Below the pieces are notes generated by a model. That model was not told the DNA's origin. It did no database searches and was given only the letters and a program-made list of their open reading frames with translations. Made by a program: the position numbers and the translations under genes. A DNA stretch of 64,000 nucleotides from positions 58,004-122,003 of the forward strand of contig NZ_AJMM01000031.1 in NCBI RefSeq assembly GCF_000259505.1. The letters run 5' to 3'. Source of the DNA: Streptococcus sp. SK643. GTDB lineage: Bacteria > Bacillota > Bacilli > Lactobacillales > Streptococcaceae. Below are positions 37,098 through 45,722 of the stretch, in pieces (the first letter of the stretch is position 1; every line of letters starts with the position of its first letter).

Positions 37098-38258
37098 ATG
37101 AAGAAAAAATTTGCCCTATCGTTTGTGGCGCTTGCAAGTGTAGCACTTCTTGCAGCCTGTGGAGAAGTGAAATCTGGAGCGTCAAACGCTGCTGGTAACT
37201 CAGTAGATGAGAAGACAATCAAAATCGGATTTAACTTTGAAGAAACTGGTGCCGTAGCAGCCTACGGGACATCTGAACAAAAAGGTGCCCAACTTGCCGT
37301 TGATGAAATCAATGCAGCAGGTGGTATCGACGGAAAACAAATCGAAGTAGTTGATAAAGATAACAAGTCTGAAACAGCAGAGGCGGCTTCAGTTACAACT
37401 AACCTTGTAACCCAATCTAAGGTATCAGCAATCGTAGGACCTGCGACATCTGGTGCAACTGCAGCTGCGGTAGCTAACGCTACAAAAGCAGGTGTTCCAT
37501 TGATTTCACCAAGTGCGACTCAAGATGGATTGACTAAAGGTCAAGATTACCTCTTTATCGGAACTTTCCAAGATAGCTTCCAAGGAAAAATTATCTCAAA
37601 CTATGTTTCTGAAAAATTAAATGCTAAGAAAGTTGTTCTTTACACTGACAATGCCAGTGACTATGCTAAAGGTATTGCTAAATCTTTCCGCGAATCATAT
37701 AAGGGTGAGATCGTTGCAGATGAAACTTTCGTAGCAGGAGACACAGACTTCCAAGCAGCCCTTACAAAAATGAAAGGGAAAGATTTTGATGCGATCGTTG
37801 TTCCTGGTTACTACACTGAAGCTGGTAAAATTGTAAACCAAGCGCGTGGTATGGGTATTGACAAGCCAATCGTTGGTGGTGATGGATTCAACGGCGAAGA
37901 GTTTGTACAACAAGCAACTGCTGAAAAAGCATCAAACATCTACTTTATCTCAGGCTTCTCAACTACTGTAGAAGTTTCAGCTAAAGCAAAAGCTTTCCTT
38001 GACGCGTACCGTGCTAAGTACAATGAAGAACCTTCAACATTTGCAGCCTTGGCTTATGATTCAGTTCACCTTGTAGCAAACGCAGCAAAAGGTGCTAAAA
38101 ACTCAGGTGAGATCAAGGATAATCTTGCTAAAACAAAAGATTTTGAAGGTGTAACTGGTCAAACAAGCTTCGATGCAGACCACAACACAGTTAAAACTGC
38201 TTACATGATGACCATGAATAATGGTAAGGTTGAAGCAGCAGAAGTTGTAAAACCATAA
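37098..38258 (+). CDS. livJ: Branched-chain amino-acid ABC transporter binding lipoprotein
   Basis: The 386-residue periplasmic-binding-type I lipoprotein has a signal peptide with lipobox LAAC (Cys21), and LivJ-type domains (IKIGFNFEETGAVAAYG, VGPATSGATAAAV, GGDGFNGEEF). It captures Leu, Ile and Val outside the membrane. It is the first gene of livJHMGF and is followed by a hairpin, a common way to make more binding protein than permease. Confidence 0.96.
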   Translation: MKKKFALSFVALASVALLAACGEVKSGASNAAGNSVDEKTIKIGFNFEETGAVAAYGTSEQKGAQLAVDEINAAGGIDGKQIEVVDKDNKSETAEAASVTTNLVTQSKVSAIVGPATSGATAAAVANATKAGVPLISPSATQDGLTKGQDYLFIGTFQDSFQGKIISNYVSEKLNAKKVVLYTDNASDYAKGIAKSFRESYKGEIVADETFVAGDTDFQAALTKMKGKDFDAIVVPGYYTEAGKIVNQARGMGIDKPIVGGDGFNGEEFVQQATAEKASNIYFISGFSTTVEVSAKAKAFLDAYRAKYNEEPSTFAALAYDSVHLVANAAKGAKNSGEIKDNLAKTKDFEGVTGQTSFDADHNTVKTAYMMTMNNGKVEAAEVVKP

Positions 38259-38275
38259 TAGAAAAATGTTGAAAT

Positions 38276-38302
38276 AGGGAATGAGCCTCTGACTCACTCC
38301 CT
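38276..38302 (+). terminator. Intra-operon hairpin between livJ and livH
   Basis: AGGGAATGAG can pair with CTCACTCCCT with one mismatch; only a weak T run follows. It probably works as a partial terminator or a 3' stabiliser. Confidence 0.5.
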
Positions 38303-38375
38303 GTTTCGATGTTTAAGAACCTATCAACAAGAGAGGGAAAGCCCTCTAATATTATAAATAGAAAGAGTGAATCTT

Positions 38376-39245
38376 ATGCTCCAACAACTAGTAAATGGTT
38401 TGATTCTAGGTAGTGTTTATGCGCTGTTAGCTCTAGGATATACCATGGTTTACGGGATTATCAAGCTCATCAACTTCGCCCACGGTGATATTTATATGAT
38501 GGGAGCCTTTATCGGTTATTTCTTGATTAATTATTTCCAAATGAATTTCTTTGTAGCGCTTATTGTAGCTATGCTAGCGACAGCCCTTCTTGGTGTCGTG
38601 ATTGAGTTCCTTGCTTACCGACCTTTGCGTCACTCTACTCGTATTGCTGTTTTGATTACAGCTATTGGGGTTTCCTTCCTACTGGAGTATGGCATGGTCT
38701 ATCTAGTTGGTGCCAATACCCGTGCCTTTCCTCAAGCGATTCAAACAGTTCGCTATGATTTGGGACCAATTAGCCTAACAAATGTGCAGTTAATGATTTT
38801 GGCTATTTCCTTGATTTTAATGATTTTGTTACAAGTCATTGTCCAAAAGACCAAGATGGGGAAAGCCATGCGTGCAGTATCAGTAGATAGCGATGCAGCA
38901 CAATTGATGGGAATCAATGTAAACCGTACGATCAGCTTTACTTTTGCTTTGGGTTCTGCTCTTGCGGGTGCGGCTGGTGTTCTGATTGCCCTCTATTATA
39001 ACTCTCTGGAGCCTTTGATGGGGGTTACTCCAGGTCTTAAATCTTTCGTTGCCGCAGTACTTGGTGGTATCGGAATCATTCCTGGTGCGGCTCTTGGTGG
39101 CTTTGTAATTGGTTTATTAGAAACCTTTGCGACAGCCTTTGGGATGTCAGACTTCCGTGATGCCATTGTTTATGGAATCTTGTTGTTAATCTTGTTTGTC
39201 CGCCCAGCTGGTATCCTTGGTAAAAATGTGAAAGAGAAGGTGTAA
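38376..39245 (+). CDS. livH: Branched-chain amino-acid ABC permease LivH
   Basis: The 289-residue permease has about eight helices and the LivH signatures NGLILGSVYALLALGYTMVYG and LINFAHGDIYM, with the EAA-like MRAVSVDSDAAQLMGIN loop. I chose the ATG at 38376 rather than the GTG at 38367. It pairs with LivM. Confidence 0.95.
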   Translation: MLQQLVNGLILGSVYALLALGYTMVYGIIKLINFAHGDIYMMGAFIGYFLINYFQMNFFVALIVAMLATALLGVVIEFLAYRPLRHSTRIAVLITAIGVSFLLEYGMVYLVGANTRAFPQAIQTVRYDLGPISLTNVQLMILAISLILMILLQVIVQKTKMGKAMRAVSVDSDAAQLMGINVNRTISFTFALGSALAGAAGVLIALYYNSLEPLMGVTPGLKSFVAAVLGGIGIIPGAALGGFVIGLLETFATAFGMSDFRDAIVYGILLLILFVRPAGILGKNVKEKV

Positions 39246-39248
39246 ACG

Positions 39249-40205
39249 ATGAAAGAAAATTTAAAAGTTAATATTTTATGGTTACTCCTTTTACTAGCTG
39301 GCTATGGCTTGATTAGTGTTCTGGTTTCAGTCGGAGTACTCAACCTATTCTATGTACAGATTTTACAACAAATTGGAATTAATATTATTCTGGCTGTTGG
39401 ACTCAACTTAATCGTTGGTTTTTCAGGACAATTTTCACTTGGTCATGCTGGTTTCATGGCGATTGGTGCCTATGCAGCTGCTATTATTGGTTCAAAATCA
39501 CCAACCTACGGTGCCTTCTTTGGAGCTATGCTAATAGGAGTTTTGCTTTCAGGAGCGGTTGCCTTACTTGTCGGAATTCCAACCTTGCGTTTGAAGGGGG
39601 ACTATCTTGCGGTAGCGACTCTAGGCGTTTCTGAAATTATCCGTATCTTTATCATCAATGGTGGAAGCCTTACAAACGGTGCGGCAGGTATCTTGGGAAT
39701 TCCAAACTTTACAACTTGGCAAATGGTTTACTTCTTTGTCGTGATTACAACCATTGCAACCTTGAACTTCTTGCGTAGTCCAATTGGTCGTTCAACCCTC
39801 TCCGTTCGTGAGGATGAAATCGCTGCGGAGTCAGTTGGGGTTAATACGACTAAAATTAAAATTATCGCCTTTGTCTTTGGTGCTATTACTGCAAGTATTG
39901 CAGGGGCACTTCAGGCAGGATTTATCGGTTCAGTTGTACCGAAAGATTACACCTTTATCAACTCAATCAACGTTTTGATCATTGTTGTATTTGGTGGACT
40001 TGGTTCCATTACAGGTGCGATTGTTTCTGCTATTGTTCTTGGGATTTTGAATATGCTTCTCCAAGATGTTGCTAGTGTGCGTATGATTATTTATGCTTTT
40101 GCCTTGGTATTGGTAATGATTTTCAGACCAGGTGGACTCCTTGGGACATGGGAATTGAGCCTATCACGTTTCTTTAAAAAATCTAAGAAGGAGGAACAAA
40201 ACTAA
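39249..40205 (+). CDS. livM: Branched-chain amino-acid ABC permease LivM
   Basis: The 318-residue membrane protein has LivM motifs (NLIVGFSGQFSLGHAGFMAIGAY in two parts, RLKGDYLAVATLG, VREDEIAAESVGVN). It is the second half of the permease and starts three bases after livH; its stop overlaps the livG ATG. Confidence 0.95.
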   Translation: MKENLKVNILWLLLLLAGYGLISVLVSVGVLNLFYVQILQQIGINIILAVGLNLIVGFSGQFSLGHAGFMAIGAYAAAIIGSKSPTYGAFFGAMLIGVLLSGAVALLVGIPTLRLKGDYLAVATLGVSEIIRIFIINGGSLTNGAAGILGIPNFTTWQMVYFFVVITTIATLNFLRSPIGRSTLSVREDEIAAESVGVNTTKIKIIAFVFGAITASIAGALQAGFIGSVVPKDYTFINSINVLIIVVFGGLGSITGAIVSAIVLGILNMLLQDVASVRMIIYAFALVLVMIFRPGGLLGTWELSLSRFFKKSKKEEQN

Positions 40206-40969
40206 TGGCATTACTTGAAGTAAAACAGTTAACCAAACATTTTGGAGGTCTAACAGCTGTTGGAGATGTGACTCTTGAATTGAACGAAGGGGAACTGGTT
40301 GGACTAATCGGTCCAAACGGAGCTGGTAAAACCACCCTTTTCAACCTCTTGACGGGTGTTTATGAACCAAGTGAGGGAACAGTAACCCTAGATGGTCACC
40401 TTTTGAATGGGAAGTCACCTTATAAGATTGCTTCTTTGGGGCTTGGACGTACTTTCCAAAATATTCGTCTCTTTAAAGATTTAACAGTTTTAGACAATGT
40501 TTTGATTGCCTTTGGTAACCATCACAAACAACATGTTTTTGCTAGTTTTTTACGCCTACCAGCTTTTTACAAGAGTGAAAAAGAATTAAAAGTTAAGGCT
40601 TTGGAATTGCTGAAAATTTTTGATTTAGATGGTGATGCAGATACTCTTGCTAAAAACCTTGCCTACGGACAACAACGTCGTTTGGAAATTGTTCGTGCCC
40701 TTGCTACAGAACCTAAAATTCTCTTTTTAGATGAACCAGCAGCAGGTATGAACCCACAGGAAACAGCCGAATTGACTGAGTTAATTCGTCGTATCAAAGA
40801 TGAATTTAAGATTACGATCATGCTGATTGAACACGATATGAATCTGGTCATGGAAGTTACAGAACGCATCTACGTACTTGAATACGGTCGTTTAATTGCT
40901 CAAGGAACTCCAGACGAAATTAAGACCAATAAACGCGTTATCGAAGCTTATCTAGGAGGTGAAGCCTAA
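40205..40969 (+). CDS. livG: Branched-chain amino-acid ABC ATPase LivG
   Basis: The 254-residue ATPase has Walker A GPNGAGKTT, the LivG-type signature LAYGQQRRLE, Walker B ILFLDEPAAGMNP and switch His in IEHDMNLV. TAATG overlaps link it to livM before and livF after, indicating coupled translation. Confidence 0.95.
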   Translation: MALLEVKQLTKHFGGLTAVGDVTLELNEGELVGLIGPNGAGKTTLFNLLTGVYEPSEGTVTLDGHLLNGKSPYKIASLGLGRTFQNIRLFKDLTVLDNVLIAFGNHHKQHVFASFLRLPAFYKSEKELKVKALELLKIFDLDGDADTLAKNLAYGQQRRLEIVRALATEPKILFLDEPAAGMNPQETAELTELIRRIKDEFKITIMLIEHDMNLVMEVTERIYVLEYGRLIAQGTPDEIKTNKRVIEAYLGGEA

Positions 40970-41679
40970 TGTCTATGTTAAAAGTTGATAATCTTTCTGT
41001 GCATTACGGCATGATCCAGGCAGTCCGTGATGTAAGCTTTGAAGTAAATGAAGGAGAAGTTGTTTCCCTTATCGGTGCCAATGGTGCAGGTAAGACAACC
41101 ATTCTCCGTACCTTGTCAGGTCTAGTTCGACCAAGCTCAGGAAAGATTGAATTTTTAGGTCAAGAAATCCAAAAAATGCCAGCTCAGAAAATCGTGGCAG
41201 GTGGTCTTTCACAAGTACCAGAAGGACGCCACGTCTTTCCTGGTTTGACTGTTATGGAAAATCTAGAAATGGGAGCTTTCTTAAAGAAAAATCGTGAAGA
41301 AAATCAAGCTAACTTGAAGAAAGTATTCTCACGCTTTCCTCGTCTTGAAGAACGTAAGAATCAAGATGCAGCAACTCTTTCAGGAGGAGAACAACAAATG
41401 CTTGCCATGGGACGCGCTCTTATGTCAACACCAAAACTTCTTCTTTTAGATGAACCATCAATGGGACTTGCACCAATTTTTATTCAAGAGATTTTTGATA
41501 TCATTCAAGATATCCAGAAACAAGGGACAACCGTCCTCTTGATTGAACAAAATGCCAATAAGGCACTCGCAATCTCTGACCGAGGCTATGTATTAGAAAC
41601 AGGTAAGATTGTCCTATCAGGAACAGGAAAAGAACTCGCTTCATCAGAAGAAGTCAGAAAAGCATATCTAGGTGGCTAA
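40969..41679 (+). CDS. livF: Branched-chain amino-acid ABC ATPase LivF
   Basis: The 236-residue ATPase has Walker A GANGAGKTT, QVPEGRHVFPGLTV, signature LSGGEQQML, Walker B LLLLDEPSMGLAP and the LLIEQN switch typical of LivF. It is the last gene of livJHMGF; the stop codon lies within a terminator stem. Confidence 0.95.
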   Translation: MSMLKVDNLSVHYGMIQAVRDVSFEVNEGEVVSLIGANGAGKTTILRTLSGLVRPSSGKIEFLGQEIQKMPAQKIVAGGLSQVPEGRHVFPGLTVMENLEMGAFLKKNREENQANLKKVFSRFPRLEERKNQDAATLSGGEQQMLAMGRALMSTPKLLLLDEPSMGLAPIFIQEIFDIIQDIQKQGTTVLLIEQNANKALAISDRGYVLETGKIVLSGTGKELASSEEVRKAYLGG

Positions 41680-41701
41680 AACAATCCAGTGGATTGTTTT
41701 A
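41678..41701 (+). terminator. Terminator of the liv operon
   Basis: AAAACAATCC pairs with GGATTGTTTT around AGT. The arm overlaps the livF stop codon. Confidence 0.75.
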
Positions 41702-41850
41702 GTCGGTGGATGGAGATTGCGAAGCAATCATCATTATAGACTGGTGGATTATTTTAGTCGGGAGATAAAGACTGTGTAACTGATTTTCAGATAGTCTGGG
41801 AGACTGGTTTAGGTTGCAGGTGGAGATTGCAAAGTAATTATCATACCTAG
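41689..41850. repeat. Degenerate direct repeats downstream of livF
   Basis: The 364-base gap between livF and the CBS gene holds no gene. GTGGATTGTTTTAGTCGG (41689) recurs as GTGGATTATTTTAGTCGG (41743), and a third diverged unit starts near 41803. GGTGGATGGAGATTGCGAAG (41706) recurs as GCAGGTGGAGATTGCAAAG (41817). The units are about 54-60 bp and decayed. I do not recognise the family. Confidence 0.55.
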
Positions 41851-41914
41851 AGAATTGTTACTTGCTACTGATTGATACGAAAAATTGAATGGAGATTCTA
41901 AATCTTTCATTCAT

Positions 41915-41940
41915 AGAGCTCAATATCCGAGCTCTTTTTG
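41915..41940 (+). terminator. Second hairpin before the CBS gene
   Basis: AGAGCT and AGCTCT form a stem around CAATATCCG, followed by T residues. It may stop read-through from the repeat region. Confidence 0.6.
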
Positions 41941-41986
41941 CTAGCTAATTCTTTTTTTAGAATGTTGAAAAAGAATTGTAAGCATT

Positions 41987-42014
41987 TGATAGAACTACAA
42001 AAAGGATGTATAAT
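41987..42014 (+). promoter_or_regulatory. Promoter of the CBS-ACT gene
   Basis: TTGATA (41987-41992) and TATAAT (42009-42014) are 16 bp apart. Confidence 0.65.
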
Positions 42015-42043
42015 AAGTTTAACAAAAGAAAAGGAGTAGTCTC

Positions 42044-42700
42044 ATGGCAGTTAAAGATTTTATGACCCGTAAGGTCGTCTATATTAGTCCTGATACGACA
42101 GTATCACATGCAGCAGATTTGATGAGAGAACAAGGATTACACCGTCTACCAGTAATTGAAAATGATCAATTAGTTGGTTTGGTAACCGAAGGAACTATTG
42201 CGCAAGCAAGTCCATCAAAAGCAACCAGTCTTTCTATCTTTGAGATGAATTACCTATTGAATAAGACAAAAGTTAAAGATGTCATGATTCGTGATGTTAT
42301 CACAGTATCAAGGTATGCAAGCTTAGAAGATGCAACCTACCTGATGTTAAAAAACAAAATTGGCATTCTACCTGTAGTGGATAATAATCAGGTTTATGGT
42401 GTTATTACTGACCGAGATGTTTTTCAAGCTTTTCTTGAAATTGCTGGTTATGGCGAAGAAGGAATTCGAGTACGATTCATTACAGAAAATAAAGTTGGGG
42501 TACTTGGGAAAATTATTTCCTTAATCGTAGAAGAAAACCTCAATATTTCTCACACGGTGAATATCCCACGTAAGGATGGTAAAGTTGTGATTGAGGTTCA
42601 AATTGATGGAATGATTGACTTGACTTCTCTAAAAGAAAAATTCGAAAAAGAAGGAATTCAAGTAGAGGAGATTAACAGAACCTCTGCAAAAATTCTTTAA
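42044..42700 (+). CDS. CBS-domain protein with C-terminal ACT-like region (AcuB-type)
   Basis: The 218-residue cytoplasmic protein has two CBS motifs (about 1-60 and 75-135, with LPVIENDQLVGLVTEG and LPVVDNNQVYGVITDRD) and then an ACT-like segment (about 140-215, VRFITENKVGVLGKIISLIVEE). Such proteins sense adenine nucleotides or amino acids. The exact role is unknown; neighbouring liv genes suggest but do not prove a link to branched-chain amino-acid metabolism. Confidence 0.85.
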   Translation: MAVKDFMTRKVVYISPDTTVSHAADLMREQGLHRLPVIENDQLVGLVTEGTIAQASPSKATSLSIFEMNYLLNKTKVKDVMIRDVITVSRYASLEDATYLMLKNKIGILPVVDNNQVYGVITDRDVFQAFLEIAGYGEEGIRVRFITENKVGVLGKIISLIVEENLNISHTVNIPRKDGKVVIEVQIDGMIDLTSLKEKFEKEGIQVEEINRTSAKIL

Positions 42701-42702
42701 AC

Positions 42703-42726
42703 AAGAGGCTTGATAGCCTCTTTTTT
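42703..42726 (+). terminator. Terminator after the CBS gene
   Basis: AAGAGGCT pairs with AGCCTCTT around TGAT, followed by T residues. Confidence 0.85.
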
Positions 42727-42776
42727 CTTCATTAGAAACACTGAAATGTAAAAGAATGGAAAGAAATGAGAGATTA

Positions 42777-42785
42777 TGGTATAAT
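42777..42785 (+). promoter_or_regulatory. Extended -10 promoter of prfB-ftsEX
   Basis: TGGTATAAT lies 25 bases upstream of the prfB ATG. Confidence 0.65.
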
Positions 42786-42810
42786 AAAATGATATAAAAA
42801 AGGAGTATCT

Positions 42811-43906
42811 ATGGACATTTCAGAAATTCGTCAGAAAATTGACGCAAATCGTGAAAAATTAGCTTCTTTCAGGGGGTCTCTTTGACCTCGAAGGTTTAGA
42901 GGAAGAGATTGCTATCTTGGAGAACAAGATGACAGAACCTGATTTTTGGAACGATAATATTGCGGCTCAAAAAACGTCGCAAGAATTAAATGAATTAAAA
43001 AATACCTACAATACCTTCCATAAAATGGAAGAGTTGCAGGATGAAGTCGAAATTTTATTAGACTTTTTAGTAGAAGATGAGTCGGTAGAGGAAGAACTCG
43101 TAAACCAGTTGACTGAGTTAGATAAGATGATGACTAGCTACGAGATGACTTTATTGTTATCAGAACCCTACGACCATAATAATGCTATACTGGAAATACA
43201 CCCAGGATCAGGTGGTACAGAGGCACAGGACTGGGGAGATATGTTACTTCGTATGTACACCCGTTATGGAAATGCCAATGGCTTTAAAGTTGAAATTTTA
43301 GATTACCAAGCAGGTGATGAAGCTGGAATTAAGTCAGTTACCTTGTCTTTTGAAGGACCAAATGCTTATGGGCTTCTTAAGTCGGAAATGGGTGTTCACC
43401 GTTTGGTTCGTATATCACCATTTGATTCTGCTAAACGCCGCCACACCTCATTTACTTCTGTAGAAGTCATGCCGGAGTTGGATGATACTATTGAAGTTGA
43501 CATCCGTGAAGATGATATCAAGATGGATACTTTCCGATCAGGTGGTGCTGGTGGACAAAACGTCAATAAAGTATCAACAGGTGTCCGATTAACCCACATT
43601 CCAACAGGTATTGTTGTTCAATCAACAGTCGACCGTACCCAGTATGGAAATAGAGATCGTGCCATGAAGATGTTGCAGGCAAAACTCTATCAAATGGAGC
43701 AGGAAAAGAAAGCAGCAGAAGTAGATTCTCTGAAAGGTGAGAAAAAAGAAATCACGTGGGGAAGTCAAATCCGTTCTTATGTCTTCACACCGTATACTAT
43801 GGTAAAAGACCATCGAACTAGCTTTGAAGTTGCTCAGGTAGATAAGGTCATGGATGGAGATCTAGATGGTTTTATTGATGCCTATCTCAAGTGGAGAATT
43901 AGCTAA
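42811..43906 (+). CDS. prfB: Peptide chain release factor 2, with programmed +1 frameshift
   Basis: The first frame starts at the ATG at 42811 and stops at TGA 42883-42885 after 24 codons. The slippery site CTT-TGA-C with an internal Shine-Dalgarno (AGGGGG) just upstream is the classical RF2 autoregulatory frameshift. Skipping T42883 continues into GAC CTC GAA and gives 364 residues. RF2 marks are SPF (stop recognition, in RISPFDS) and GGQ at about 246 (hydrolysis). RF2 ends translation at UGA and UAA. ftsE begins 17 bases downstream. Confidence 0.97.
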
Positions 43907-43923
43907 GATAGAAAGGAACTCAC

Positions 43924-44616
43924 ATGTCAATTATTGAAATGAGAGATGTTGTCAAAAAATATGACAATGGAACAACTGCCTTGCGTGGTGTTTCAGTTAC
44001 AGTTCAACCAGGGGAATTTGCCTATATAGTAGGCCCATCAGGTGCTGGTAAATCTACCTTTATTCGCTCTTTGTATAGAGAAGTTAAGATTGAAAAAGGT
44101 AGTCTGACAGTTGCAGGTTTTAATCTGGTTAAAATTAAAAAGAAAGATGTTCCTTTATTACGCCGCAGTGTTGGGGTGGTCTTTCAGGACTATAAACTCT
44201 TGCCTAAGAAAACAGTTTATGAAAACATTGCCTATGCGATGGAAGTAATTGGTGAGAGTCGCAGAAACATTAAAAAGCGTGTCATGGAAGTTTTAGACTT
44301 GGTTGGCTTAAAACACAAGGTGCGTTCTTTCCCAAATGAGCTTTCAGGTGGAGAACAACAACGGATTGCTATTGCGCGTGCCATTGTAAACAATCCAAAA
44401 GTTTTGATTGCTGATGAGCCAACAGGAAACTTGGATCCTGATAATTCATGGGAAATTATGAATTTATTGGAACGTATCAATCTCCAAGGCACAACAGTAT
44501 TGATGGCTACTCACAATAGTCAGATTGTAAATACTTTGCGCCACCGTGTCATAGCCATCGAAAATGGCCGTGTCGTTCGTGATGAAGCAAAAGGAGAATA
44601 TGGATACGATGATTAG
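43924..44616 (+). CDS. ftsE: Cell division ATP-binding protein FtsE
   Basis: The 230-residue ATPase has Walker A GPSGAGKST, Q-loop VFQDYKLLP, signature LSGGEQQR and Walker B LIADEPTGNLD. With FtsX it activates the peptidoglycan hydrolase PcsB at the division site (known in pneumococcus). Its 3' end overlaps the start of ftsX. Confidence 0.96.
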   Translation: MSIIEMRDVVKKYDNGTTALRGVSVTVQPGEFAYIVGPSGAGKSTFIRSLYREVKIEKGSLTVAGFNLVKIKKKDVPLLRRSVGVVFQDYKLLPKKTVYENIAYAMEVIGESRRNIKKRVMEVLDLVGLKHKVRSFPNELSGGEQQRIAIARAIVNNPKVLIADEPTGNLDPDNSWEIMNLLERINLQGTTVLMATHNSQIVNTLRHRVIAIENGRVVRDEAKGEYGYDD

Positions 44617-45535
44617 TAGATTTTTTCGTCATTTATTTGAATCACTAAAAAGTTTGAAAAGGAATGGCTGGATGACAGTGGCAGCTGTGAGTTCAGTTAT
44701 GATTACATTGACACTTGTTGCTCTATTTGCATCTGTCATTTTTAACACAGCAAAACTTGCAACTGATATTGAAAACAATGTCCGTGTAGTTGTATACATT
44801 CGTAAGGATGTAGCTGATAATAGTGAAACTATTGAAAAAGAAGGACAGACAGTTACTAATAATGATTACCATAAGGTCTATAATGCCTTGAGGAACATTT
44901 CGAGTGTTAAAAGCGTAATTTTTTCAAGTAAAGAAGAACAATATGAAAAGCTCACAGAGACAATGGGGGATAACTGGAAAATTTTTGATGGTGATGCTAA
45001 TCCACTCTATGATGCCTATATTGTTGATACAAATGAACCAAGTGATGTAAAGACTGTAACTGAAGAAGCTAAAAAAATTGATGGTGTATCTGAGGTTCAA
45101 GACGGTGGTGCAAATACTGAGCGCCTATTCCAGTTAGCATCATTTATCCGTGTATGGGGATTAGTTATCGCAGGACTGTTGATTTTCATTGCAGTATTCT
45201 TGATTTCAAATACAATTCGTATAACGATTATTTCTCGGAGTCGGGAAATTCAAATTATGCGTCTGGTTGGTGCTAAGAATAGTTACATCCGTGGACCATT
45301 CTTACTTGAAGGTGCCTTCATAGGACTACTAGGAGCAACAATCCCTTCAGCTTTGGTGTTTGTTGTTTATCAAATGGTTTATAATTCTGTTAACCAGTCA
45401 TTGATAGGGCAAAATCTATCTATGATTTCACCAGATATATTTACTCCATTGATGATTGCCCTTTTATTTGTTATTGGAATTTTTATTGGTTCAATTGGAT
45501 CTGGTATATCAATGAGACGTTTCCTAAAGATTTAA
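44609..45535 (+). CDS. ftsX: Cell division membrane protein FtsX
   Basis: The 308-residue protein has four helices: one near 20-45, a large extracellular domain (about 47-165) that contacts PcsB in pneumococcus, and three C-terminal helices. I use MISRFFRHLF at 44609, matching the usual length; the ATG at 44600 (MDTMISR) is 3 bases after GGAG and is a fair alternative. The overlap with ftsE supports coupled synthesis. Confidence 0.93.
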   Translation: MISRFFRHLFESLKSLKRNGWMTVAAVSSVMITLTLVALFASVIFNTAKLATDIENNVRVVVYIRKDVADNSETIEKEGQTVTNNDYHKVYNALRNISSVKSVIFSSKEEQYEKLTETMGDNWKIFDGDANPLYDAYIVDTNEPSDVKTVTEEAKKIDGVSEVQDGGANTERLFQLASFIRVWGLVIAGLLIFIAVFLISNTIRITIISRSREIQIMRLVGAKNSYIRGPFLLEGAFIGLLGATIPSALVFVVYQMVYNSVNQSLIGQNLSMISPDIFTPLMIALLFVIGIFIGSIGSGISMRRFLKI

Positions 45536-45576
45536 TGCAATTTTTCTTGAAATACTAAAATAATGGTGTAAATATA

Positions 45577-45607
45577 AAAGAGGAAGTATAAAAACTTTCT
45601 CTTTTTC
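45577..45607 (+). terminator. Terminator after ftsX
   Basis: AAGAGGAAGT can pair with ACTTTCTCTT (one bulge), followed by T residues. Confidence 0.6.
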
Positions 45608-45628
45608 TTTAATTTTTTGATAAAAGCC

Positions 45629-45656
45629 TTTACAAAAAAATTTAAAGTGGTATAAT
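45629..45656 (+). promoter_or_regulatory. Promoter of the glucose-type PTS gene
   Basis: TTTACA (45629-45634) and TGG-TATAAT (-10 at 45651-45656) are 16 bp apart; the -10 is TGn-extended. Confidence 0.8.
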
Positions 45657-45672
45657 TAATACATAGCAAAGT

Positions 45673-45697
45673 GCAAACGTTTTCGTAAAACGTTTGC
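45673..45697 (+). promoter_or_regulatory. Perfect 11-bp inverted repeat, operator candidate of the PTS gene
   Basis: GCAAACGTTTT, CGT, AAAACGTTTGC is a perfect dyad just downstream of the -10. Each arm contains AAACGTTT, related to LacI/CcpA-type operators. It is placed where a bound protein would block transcription. Confidence 0.65.
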
Positions 45698-45722
45698 CTA
45701 AATAAAAATAAAGGAGATTTGA

